From Babylonia areolata (Eukaryota; Mollusca; Gastropoda; Neogastropoda; Buccinidae), in NCBI RefSeq assembly GCF_041734735.1, contig NC_134901.1, forward strand, positions 17,693,302 to 17,757,301: DNA of 64,000 nucleotides, in the 5' to 3' direction. Made by a program: the position numbers and the translations under genes. The first letter of the stretch is position 1. Each line of letters opens with the position of its first letter. The notes below the pieces were generated by a model. That model worked only from the letters and a program-made list of their open reading frames with translations. It was not told where the DNA came from and made no database searches. Shown here piece by piece: positions 37,507 to 49,585 of this stretch.

Positions 37507-40500
37507 AAATTTCATGGGGTAGTTAACGTTGTTACAATTTTCAATTATTGTGGGGTTGTACCTGTCAACCTCTTTGCCTCTTTTTCTCCATCTTCATGGT
37601 ATCTACTTTTAATGTTTCTTTTTTCTTCAAGTAATGTTGTCTGTATATGCCTCTACATCCCCTTTTCCTCCCCTCTGTCCTTTCCATGTCTCCCTCCCCT
37701 CTCTCTCATCAACCCTGTCTTGTCTTTATCACCTCCCTCTCCCTCTGCTAAGATCTGGGTGGGGTTGTATAATCAATTTTAGAAGCGCCAAGTTTGCTTA
37801 GTGTTAAGAATCTCCTCTAATTCCAATGCCTTGAATATTCTTAATGCTAAGCAAACTTAGCACTGCTAAGATGGCTTGTGTAACCCAGCCCTGGCCCTCA
37901 AAGTGTTTGATGTTTTCCCCTTTCTTTATAGAGTGAAAGGTTGGAGTGGAATAGTTAGAAGGTCCATTGCATTGGATTGATGTTGATGTCCATGGTGTAT
38001 TAAACCAGCAGCATGGTTTTTTCAGCAGTTTTACATGCGTCAGTTGGATTGTTTGTTTGTAAGTAACTCTGTAACCCTTGTAGCAGTGAGTATAGTTCAT
38101 TGTTGTAGCGGAATTATTCATGTGAATTAATGGCTGTGTTTGAATGTATTGTGTAACCCACTTTGGTTTGTGCATGCTGTGTTGTTGTTGTTGTTGTGTT
38201 GTTTTGTGTTGTGAGCAGGTTGTTAGAAAGTCGACTGTGGCCTTGTTATCATTGGGACGTTGTGCATTGCGCAGATGTGTAAAGAATGTAAGATACCAAT
38301 GTGGATGTGGTCACATACATGTGTTGTGCACATCTGTGTATCATGTGTTGTGAACCTATGTGTGTCATGTGTTGTAACAGAGTTGATGGCAAACAATCGG
38401 TTGTGGTTTGGTCATAGAGATTGGAATGGTACTGCTTGTTCGCTTATCTGCTTCATAGTTTTCTTCAGGTCTTTGAGTTCTCCACATGACCAGAATATTT
38501 TGTTTCTGTGTTTTGTTGATTGGTTGGTGTGTATGGTTTTCGTTTGGTTTAGTGTTTGTATTGTGGGTTTTTTTGGGGGGGATGGATGGATAGATAGTGG
38601 GAGTAGAGAGGACGGCAAGACCTTGTATCTTACCTTAGAAAACTCACGTTTTGCTTTCCTTTTTTTATATTTTTTTCTAATGCAGTAATGTAACTTCACT
38701 CCCTCCCAGTTGGCTGCAGTAATTTAGATTTTTATTTTTTCAAGGAAAATTCAGCTCTTAATAATTTTAATTTCCTGCTCTCCTCCCAACAATTTAACTA
38801 TCCAGTATGGACCGTTAGAAAAAGTTATTTGAAAGGTATTGAAAAAAAAAAAGTTGGTGTTTGGTGATGGTTATGGGTTGACATTTGGATTCCTGAAAGC
38901 AAAAAGTTGGTGTGTTGTGGGCATCTCCCTGCTGTTGGGATCCTCAGTTAGTCAGTGGACAGTGCATGTGCGTGCGTTGACGGCAAGCACAGGACTGATG
39001 CTTCACAGAGAGCATGTGGCACCACGTAGAGTTGACAGTTCAGTTCCTGCATGTCTGCCATGGTCACAGTGGCTGTTTCATTCCTGCTGTTGCAGCTTGT
39101 TTTTGTTATGTAGCTTGTGACTGTCCAGTCCAGGGCTGTCTTGAGCTGTTCCTTTGTTGTTTGTGTTTATTAGTGTTTGTCGTTGTGTGTGGCGGTAATT
39201 GATATGTTGTTGATCATTCTCGTTTATTCCCCTTGTTATTCTGTGAGATATCAGCTGAAAATTTTTTTTCTTGGATACTTAACATTTTAAAGTGGATAAA
39301 ATCGTGAGATTGGTTAATGTTTTAAAGTGGATACAATCATGAGATTGGTTAATGTTTTAAAGTGGATACAATCATGAGATTGGTTAATGTTTTAAAGTGG
39401 ATAAAATCATGAGATTGGTTAATGTTTTATAAAATCATGAGATTGGTTAATGTTTTATTCCTTTTTCCTTTTTTTTTAATCTGTGTTTTTTGTAGTAAGG
39501 AAAAGTATTGTTAGTTTTGTTTAATCACCAGAGTTCTTCAGATTTTATCTCTCATCTCTTGTTTTATCCTTTGTTAGATTGAACTTTTTTGTGTGTGGAA
39601 AATGTCACAGCACAACAGTTGTGTTCGGTTTTTTTTTATATTCCTTTTACATGTTTCGTGCGTTTTGCTCTATTATTTTTGATGATGACAAGACCTATCA
39701 GACAGCCTGAACAGTGGATGATCTGCTTGTTTGGTGTAGTGTTTGAAGTACTTTGTGTTGTAACTGCTGATAGGAATTTGTGTTGAATCAGGAGGAGGGG
39801 AAGGGAGCAGGGAAGACTTGTGCTTTATTGATCAGCTTTTTAATTTTTATTTTATTTTAATTTTTTAACCGTTTGCTTGCTGGGAATGAATCCTCTGTTT
39901 GACTTCTGTTCATGAAAATGTGATGTTACCATGACAAAAGAAATTATTTGAAATAGCATAAAAATACAAGAAAATTTAAAGGGGCAAAGTACGCAAAGTG
40001 CATGCAAGGAAGTTTTGAATATGCATGCACTTGGTCTCCTTTTGTGAGCACACACACACACACATTCATTAAAAGTTCTTTCATGAAACAATCTTTGAGA
40101 AACAGTTTCCAGTATTTTGAAACTAGAAGAGTTTGGGTTTGATGCCCTTTTATGCTATTTGCTCATTGTTTAGGTATTGCTCAGTTTAGGGTGAAGTGAG
40201 TGCAGTGGGTGAGAGTGTTTAGGTATTGCTCAGTTTAGGGTGAAGTGAGTGCAGTGGGTGAGAGCAGGGAGGAATGTGATCAGACTGCCTACCATCTTTT
40301 TCCAAGTCTGAAACCTGTAGGGACATGTTTAATTGGGTAAATTACTGTTTTCACAGCCTGACCTGCAATTGTTTGCTCCACATCTCACCTGTCACAGCCC
40401 CACCCCCCAACCACCCCCCATTTCCCCATTATACAGTTCTTGAGTATGTCTGTTTCACTTTTAACATTTCACAGAATGACAACATATGGAAAGTAGTGTT

Positions 40501-43246
40501 GTTTCATAAATGAAAGTGCATCTTTTTCTTTGTTTAGCATGTTTTATTTTGTTTTTATATTGATATTAGATGATATGTATGTAGTGCGCAACAACAGAGA
40601 ACCACATGCTTTATAGTACGTTCTTCATCTGCTGTGGTAAACTCCGCATGGGGTTAATCATCTTCCTCCTTTGCAGTGTTATTTTTCATTGTCATTTTCA
40701 AAGCTTTTGCATGGTAGACGAGATGATTTTCATATGCAGATTTCATATGTAGCCTTTAAATTTATAATACTCAGTAGCAATAATTGCGATGAGCTTAATA
40801 TGTAGGACTCATTCTGTTGAATGAAATCATTCTGTGTCCTTCTACTCTCATCCATCGTTATCCAGGTGTATGTGTGGATACATCTATTGGAACAGAGGGG
40901 TGGAAGTGAGGGGTGGATGTGTGTCCATATATGTGTTCAAAATTGTGCACATGAACAGGAAGCTTAGAAGCAGTGTTGGACTGGTTTGACGAATTCCTTT
41001 ACTACTACTGTTGTTGTCTACTTTTTAGTTTGGCTTCCTCTTTTGCTTAATATGTTGCTGTGAAGTAATTTGCAGGATGTATTTCATTACTGCAACACTT
41101 GTATTATCAGATTATTATTTCATATACTTGGGTGTTCATTTTCTTTGAATATTTCTAACAATGGAAGATCTGAAAACCTCTGTTCAGTGCAACAATGGAT
41201 TCTTTTTTTATCTGTGTCTGTTTTGATTTTGATTTTTGATTTTTTTTTTTTTAAATTTTTTATTACACTGTGACTGTCACAGACTACATAAGTTTAAAGA
41301 AATTGAAGGAAGAGTCAGATGGATCCCTGTTAATTCGAACATGACTTTGTATTTGTGCTTGATTGTATGTGTGTATGTGTATGTTTGTACATGCCTGTGT
41401 GTTTGCTAGGGAAAGAAGTCCTTACACAAACCCACATGCTTCCCCATGTTGGTCATGTCAGGCTTTGGAGAGGTATAAGTGGAATCACGTTGAAGCTGTT
41501 GCTGGGTGAACAGACTGCTCAGGTCTGGCTTGATAGCTGCCTCATGCTTAGCTAGGAGGGTGGGAAAGATGTACTTCGGATTCCAGACAGCAGCAACCAA
41601 CAACTGTGACGGAATTAACAAACACAGCAAAACATACCTCGTGACATGCCACTGGCAAAATGAAATAAAAGCTTAATTTGTGATATATTGACAGCAGACA
41701 GGTTTACTTTATGACATATTGGCAGAAAACAGAGGCTTACTTTATGATATATTGGCAGAAAACGGGCTTACTTATGATATATTGGGAGCAGACAGCTTTA
41801 TTTTATGATATATTGGCAGCAGACAGGTTTACCCTTTGACATATTGGAAGAAAACAGACTTACGATATATTGCCAGCAGCCAGGTTTACTTGTGGAATGA
41901 TGGCCTAGAGGTAACGCGTCCGCCAAGGAAGCGAGAGAATCTGAGCACGCTGGTTCGAATCATGGCTCAGCCGCCAGTATTTTCTCCCCCTCCACTAGAC
42001 CTTGAGTGGTGGTCTGGACACAAGTCATTCAGATGAGAAGATAAACCGAGGTCCCGTGTGCAGCATGCACTTAGCGCATGTATAAGAACCCACGGCAACA
42101 AAAAGGTTATTCCTGGCAAAATTCTGTAGAAAAATCCACTCACATAGGAAAAACAAATAAAACAGCACGCAGGGGAAAAAAAAAAAAAAAAATAAAGGGT
42201 GGTGCTGTAGTGTAGCGATGCGCTCTCCCTGGGGAGAGCAGCCCGAATTTCACACAGAGAAATCTGTGATAAAAAGAAATATAAATACAAATACTTTATG
42301 ATATATTGGCAGCAGAAAGGTTTACTTATGATATATTGGCAGCAGGTAAGTTTACTTTTTGACATGTTGGCAGAAAATGGGCTTACTTTATTTATGAAAT
42401 ACTGGCAGCAGGTAATTTACTTTGACATATTGGCAGAAAACAGTCATGTTGGCAGAAAACAGAGGTTTTAGGACATATTGATTGAAAACAGAGGCTTAAG
42501 GATATATTGGCAGAAAACAGAGGCTTACTTTATGATACATCAGCAGCAAACAGATTTACTTGATGAATATCAGCAACAAATGTTGGCGCATAGTGAAGCA
42601 TACAGACTGTCTTGACATCATAACTGCCTTGTGCTGGCTTAGGAGAATTCAGGTACTGGACCTATAGATATAATAAAGACAATAGTGACAATTGCAAAGT
42701 ACTATTCTGTGACAGACCAGCTGTAACTGTAGTCCCTTTATCAGTTATATTGCCAAGTGTATAGAATTGTACCTTCTCTTCCCTCTATTTCCATGGGCTG
42801 CATCTCCCATGTTCACTTGTATGTGGACTTTTACATGCGAAATCATTCCACCTTGCCATCTGGGCAGCCACACTCCATTTTCAGGGGTGTGTGTGCTGGG
42901 TATGCTCACCTTTCCATAGAGAAAAGATGATTTGAAAACATAATTTTCACAGGATGTTAGTTAAACCATAATGAGAGCGACAGTAACCATGACCGATGTA
43001 GGTGCATACACTTTTGGTGTGACGAAGCCTGCAGACTATTGCCTGACATTGTGGCTGCCTTGTGTTTGGCTAGGAGGAAAAATCAGTTCGCACAGGACTC
43101 CAGTCCATTATGATGGGCCTGTTGGTGAGACAAACTGCACACAGCATGGCCTACTGTTTCTTATTTGGTTTTTATCTAAACTTTTTTTTTTTTGGTTCTT
43201 TTTTTCTTTAATTTGTTGTTGTTAATTCCATCATTTGTTTGGTTGT

Positions 43247-43283
<37 letters not shown>

Positions 43284-44629
43284 TGCTGCCTCAGCACTTG
43301 GCATTTTCTCTGACAGTGCATGGTTTGGAGTCTGTCCCAGTGGACGTGTTGAGCCAGAGTTGGATGGTTCTTGTCGTGATGTGCGACTTGTGAACTGGCC
43401 CTGAGCCTGTTAGGAATGAGTCGTGGGTCAGGACGTAGCAGCATGGGCAGTTAGGATGCGTGGCTTTGATAGTTCTTGTAGAGCAGTGACAGTGTTGGAC
43501 TTTTTCTTGCTTTGTTTCATTCATTTTTTTTGTGAAGCGGTGTCTCTTACGCAAGACACAGAGTGGATTTTTTTGTTTTGTTTGTTTTTGTCTGAACGGA
43601 TTAATGATACCAGTTGCGGAACTGGTTTTGAAATTGGTTTTGCAAGAGTAAGAATGAATCTATGTATTACCTGTAGAATTGGTTGAAATCATTACAGAAT
43701 GTGTTGGGAAGACGTGATTTGAAAGAGAGAGAGTGTGTGTGTGCGTGTGTGTGTGTGTGTTTGGAAAAAGTTTTATTTTTGCTTGTGTTTGGAAGTAAGT
43801 ATAAAAATTGTCATCTGGAGCATGAATGCACAGTCTTGTTAAAACATAATTAATTAACAAATTTCTAATACTCTTTGAAATGTCAGACATATTGTAGGAA
43901 CTTTTTTTTTCCAAAGTCAGTGCTAGTAGATATGCAGTTAAAAGTGGTGTCTTACTCACACATGCTGACATTTGAACTCACATTGGTGTCACTGATAACA
44001 GTTATTTAAAAATGCATTTTTAATGTTACGTGCCATTAACAAGTTTACATGCTGAGTTTGACATTTGATTAGAAACACTATAAATTGGAGAGTGAATCTG
44101 AAGAAGTTATAAACTGAAAATGGGGAGAGTTTATACTTGAGGACAGTTCGCATGAATTCACTTTGGATTACTGGTAATCTGGTAAAGGTGTGAGGAGAAA
44201 TAAAAGTAAAATACAAACTGTACCATGAAAACATATGGTAAGTGGTATCATTTTTGCTATCGTAGATGCTTATTTTCATTTATTTTCTTTAAAAAGCTTC
44301 AGTTTGTTGAATCATTCTTTCATTATTTTAGGGTATAAAAGGTAGTGTTGTGTGCTGTTACAGAGATCATTTATAATGCTGTTCAGATGCAGTGAATTCA
44401 TTTCCCTCTTTAAAAGTACTTGCTGAATTGACTTGTATCCATTCCCCTGGCTTGATAGACTGTTTTCAAAATGAATAAAAAGCAAAAACTGGAGATGCTA
44501 AGATACACCTTTTCCAGTGTGCATACAAATGACCTTGTAAAACTTTTCATACATGGTCAGTTGAGTTAGTTTGGCAAAACTGTGCTCACATTCAGTTTTT
44601 AGACGAGAAGGGAAACTGTGTGTGTGTGG

Positions 44630-44668
<39 letters not shown>

Positions 44669-47600
44669 TGTTCATATACCATCAGCTCTTCATTTTTTCT
44701 ATAATATAACTATAAAAGAGCTTTGGCCACATGTACACCTGTTTGAAAAAATATGCATATATTTGTTATTCTCAATTTACTTTATTAGTTAGCCACTTTC
44801 TCTTTCCCTGCCATGACAGTGTTGTGAAAACAAAGCTCCCAAAGTGAACGTTATGTCATGTGAAACAATTGAACTTGCAGGGTAATCAGATTCATGTAAT
44901 CTCAGAATCACCATATTAATATTTTCTGTTTCTTACTGTAGTTTGTGTCTGATGTTATGTGATAGAACTTTAATATGTGTGTATGTTCGTGTGTGTATGG
45001 TTGTGCGTTGAATAAACTAATAATGATATTTTCTAAAAACGGAATCTCATCTTATTGTGTCGTGTCATAACAGGTTCATTGTTTCAAATTAAATCTTTCA
45101 TGTTAATGATAGCTTACCTGTGAAATTGCGTTTGAAACAGAGATGATCACTGATATGAGTCTGATTTTGTAGTGTATAGAGGAATCATTGACATAGATTG
45201 TAGAGGTTATGCAATGTTATGTCCATGAAGGATTGCTAAAAAAAAAACCCCAATAACAACCCCAAAACAACAACTTATTGTTGCTCTGTGTTGATATGAT
45301 CATTGTTGAAACCATTAGTGACCCTCAAAATCATTTGGAAGGGAAAAAAAACTCTTGTATTGTTGTATGACTGAAGCAATGTCCTAACTTTGAATAAGCT
45401 GTTACCAGTACTTATTCACTTGTAACTGTTCAAGTTTGTTTCGAAGGAAACAGCAGTAATATCAGTCAAGTTTTACTAATAACATTTATTTTAAAGGGGG
45501 GGGGGGGGGGGGGGGGGGGAAGCAAAAACAAAACAAAAACAGACGTAAGACCTTGTTATATGAGCCAAGTTTTAGTGATAAGATTGAATGAACAAACTAA
45601 TTAAAGAGTGAATTTTGTTCGTAGCAAAAATTGTTTTGTGTAGTTTTGAGTTAACAGATTTCTGAAGTTGTTTTTGCCCATTTGTTTAATCTTTCATCGA
45701 TTATTTATGTGTTGTTGTTGTTTTTTTACCTTGGTGTTTTATTGTTGTTTTTTTATTAGATTTTGGGGGGTCATTTTTAAAAATAGATATGTCACCAAAT
45801 ATATGTCCTTTGATTATTATTCTTATCTATGTTAGTATGAATCTGTTGGCTTTGGAAACAGAAATTGTCATGTATTTGATCACATTTGCTTGTAACTCTT
45901 TTTTTTTTTCTTCTTTTTCTTAAAGGTGTGGAATGAATGAAGTAATGGTTTTGGTTTTTACAGTTGTTAGTGTTGTCTTTTTTCCAGGGGTCACCCAGGT
46001 TGTCTTCCAAGAGGAAAAGTGTGTTTTCTCGGAAACTACGCCCGCAGTCTGTTATAGGTTTGTATTGTGACTTTGCGTTACTGGCTTTGTGTGGAACATG
46101 TGGGGGCTTTGTTTGGTTTTCCTTGTTAATGTTTGTAAAACTCAAATGATATTAAAAAAAAAAAAAAATTATGTTGGTTTAGGATGGCGTTGAATTAGAA
46201 TGTAACTTATTTAGAGAAGTTAATTTTCTAATAGATTCTTTGGAAGTGATAACATTTCTTTTCTTTTCTTTACTTTTTAAAGAATAAGGAACAAAATTAG
46301 TTTTCCCCTAGTTTATGTTTGCTTTGGTGGCTGAACACGTCTTAGTTGTAGCAGAGTGTCCATGATAAAGAGAGAAATTTCATGTACAGTTATCCTTTGG
46401 AAAACTGAAAAAATAAATGCTAAAGATCTAACAGAGTCTCCTTAAAGAAATTGACTTTTTTTTATGTTGTGAAAAATATTGTTGATTGATCAGCCAGTGC
46501 TGTTTTTCACGAATGTTAAAGTAAAAGTTTGCGTGAGACACCTCAGAGATAGTATGTCTGATAATTCTCTGTTGTGTAACATGACATACCGAATGAAGTA
46601 ATTTCTCAGGCTCCACAGTATAGTGTGTTCAAAGAGAAAATTGATGTGATTTCCTTCGTGATTTGATCTTGAAGCAACTGTCAGAAGTGTTGTAAAGAGT
46701 TGATTCAATGGCAATATCTTAATCCTGACTCTGTGTGTGTTGGGGAGGTGGGGTGGGAGGGGGGAACAGAAAAGAAAAAAAAGTTTTGAACAAAGTGCAT
46801 GTCTTATGGGTTTGCTTGTGCTTATTTGTGTTTGTGCACATTGGTGTTTGTGTTGTGTACATCCAAACCTTTGTTTTGAAAAGATCAGTTTAGATTATTT
46901 CATGTTGTCTGAACATATTATTTCAACTTGCGTTCACATATGTATGTGTGTTTGTATTAAGAGGTAGATCTAGAATTTGATAGCAGATGTCAAATGCATA
47001 GCTGGAATTAAACAGTGTCTTTTCACCAGCTGGTTTGCAGTGCAATAATAATGTAACATTGCTGGTTGTGGTTTGGCTTAACAGTTGGCTGGTAGACTTC
47101 ACTGTTTTTCTTCACTGAAGTTAACTATTTGTTGTCGTTTTGTTGTTGTTTTTTTTCACCTGCTTGATTTTGCTTTGTTTTGGCTCAAAGTTTAATACAG
47201 ATTTTGCTTTTGTTGTGACTGTGTGTTGGCATAAACTTTGGTGTGAGATACGATAACAACATACTGAAACTAGAATGTATAAATTTGAGGTATAAGTTAT
47301 CTTACAATGTTTTTTGTTTTTTTTTATCATAGACATATAAAACAGGTATGTTACGATAGTGAAACGAAGGGACATGATACAGAAGTGGCCAGAAATATCC
47401 AGATCAACCACATGTGAATTCAGAATGCAATGTCAGCCGGAATAAACAAAATTACCAACATGCTTTAGCCCTGGCCCTTTTGCCAGGGTGACAGGGTTGT
47501 CCTGAATATGAACATGACTTTTAACATCTCACTATAGATTCATATTTTATGGCATCCTTCCCATAGTTGTCTTTACCTCTTCTTCACCCAAAACGTCCAA

Positions 47601-47881
47601 GACAAAGTTAAACAACAAATAGTACAAGTTGAACAAGTATGGTTTTTTGTATGCATGCCAGAAGATTACCCATTGAAAAATTATATTGTCCTCTACAGTT
47701 AAGTGGCAGAAAAGTTAGTTTGGAGAAATGTCATGCGCAGAAGTACAGTGTTGTTTGTTAGGAAAAACAACATTAAAAAAAAAAGAAAAAAAAAAGAAGT
47801 AAAACCAGTAATAACAACAATAAAACCCACTTATTTGTCTGTTGGAGGTGAGAGGGTTCTTGGTGACTAAAAATGGTGTGT

Positions 47882-47917
<36 letters not shown>

Positions 47918-49049
47918 ACCTGCTTGCTTGACTGCATGTCGTGGTGCATGTGCTGTAACGTATGGCTTGACAGATCGTGCCCCGTCCCCCAAGCGACCAG
48001 TGGAAGGTGGTGAGTCGGTCAGGGAGAAGGAAGAGGGGGCCTGCACTCCCAGGCTGATAGTGCCTGGTGAGGCCACAGGTATTGAGTCACTCAGACATCA
48101 TCACCACTCTCACATATAATTGAATTAGGGTCTGTGTTTTTGAACACACCTCCTTCCACTTCACCACTGGCATGGAAGCTGGAACTTGGAAACGTCCGTC
48201 TCTTAGCGTTAGAAATCAACCAGTGATCCACCAGATTCAAGCGCTGACTGTACGCTTGACTTGATTCACAGCATCTTTAGTCAATCTGATTTTCATTTAT
48301 TTATTTATTTTATTTCATTTCATTTTATTTTGTCCTTTGACATTTTAAAAGGGTGTACTTTACTTTTGCCTTTGCATGTTAAATGCAGGCTTTGTTATTG
48401 AAGGAGTACTTCACTGGGCATCCTTTCTGTTGGGTGTAAAAGGAGTCGGAACTGGTGGATGTGGGCGTTAAGTGCGGAAGCGCTGTGTTTGAAAATACAG
48501 ACCCCAGTTCCCAGTGAAGCAGATCTGAATCTGTCTCCTCTCAACTGTGGGGCCAGCTTGGGTCGGCTTTGGCTGTTTAGGCTTTGTACAGTTTGAGGAC
48601 AAAGATGTTGTCAGCTGTTGGCAGTGAAATGCGTGTTTCTGCTTGCGCAGATGAATTCCTGTTTATAGTTTATAGTGATTCTAACTTGTAGTGTGACCAA
48701 AACATGAGTGTTGTTGTTTTTGTTTATTTGTTGTTGTTTTGTTTTTTGTTTTATTTTGGAAGGCAGCTATGTTTTTTCTGCTTTTTTGACATTGGCACAG
48801 TTAATTATGTTGTCAATGTATGTGTTTTTGTTGGTATGATTGTTTTTCTTAATCCAACCTCATGGTAAACTTAGCTCTGTGTGTGTGTGTCAGCATGCTG
48901 CGCATGCACATGTATGTGCTTTTTAGTAATGTGATTAACTAGAGTATATTTTTTTAGTTACATAGACATCCACACTTGGCGATGCACTGCACATTAACAC
49001 AGAAATGCTGTAGATACAGTCAGTAATATTTTAAAGGTAAATCATGCTT

Positions 49050-49082
<33 letters not shown>

Positions 49083-49177
49083 CTCTTCCTTTTATTCTTG
49101 TTCTCTTTCTGTTTCTGTACACCTCCAGTTGGTATGTGGGGTTGGGTGTGTGTGTTTATATTTGTTTATGTGTTGTA

Positions 49178-49212
<35 letters not shown>

Positions 49213-49553
49213 TATGACATGTTTGATATTTTTGTCAGTTTGAGTGTGTGAGGCTGAATTCAGACTGAAATGCTATAGAGCATTAGTACCTTTGTGCATG
49301 ACATCCAGAAGAAAACGTTCCTTCACTTGAATCATTCTTATCCGTGTTCGCACTATGTTTTTTCCCAAGCATGCATGTTTCTGTGCACGAAGGCATGTGT
49401 GCATGTCTTGACATTGGCTGGTATGTTTCCTTCAGATGAGATAGAGGAGGCAGACAGCAAGCCTCACAGTCCTCTGCAGAAAGTTCCAGAAGTAGTGAGC
49501 AAAGGTGGGTTGCTTCCTGGGTACTGCTTCTGTCTCTGTGCTGCGTTTTGTAT

Positions 49554-49585
<32 letters not shown>

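Larger units (their letters stand above)
35070..45987 (+). other. Intron 23 (10.9 kb)
   Basis: The largest intron. It holds CA satellites (35186-35255, 35340-35570), (TG)n (36800-36827, 37474-37503), a SINE A fragment (37236-37342), a palindromic element (37755-37888), minisatellites (39283-39452, 40163-40264, 41638-42560), a SINE B (41892-42294), an antisense SINE A (42783-42925), poly-T (43250-43282) and poly-G (45497-45519). The stretches 35590-36790, 37900-39280, 40270-41640, 43290-45490 and 45520-45980 are unique AT-rich sequence in which I see nothing specific. Confidence 0.75.

Noticed and set aside
41892-41970. tRNA gene
   Set aside because: Head of SINE family B; same reasoning.
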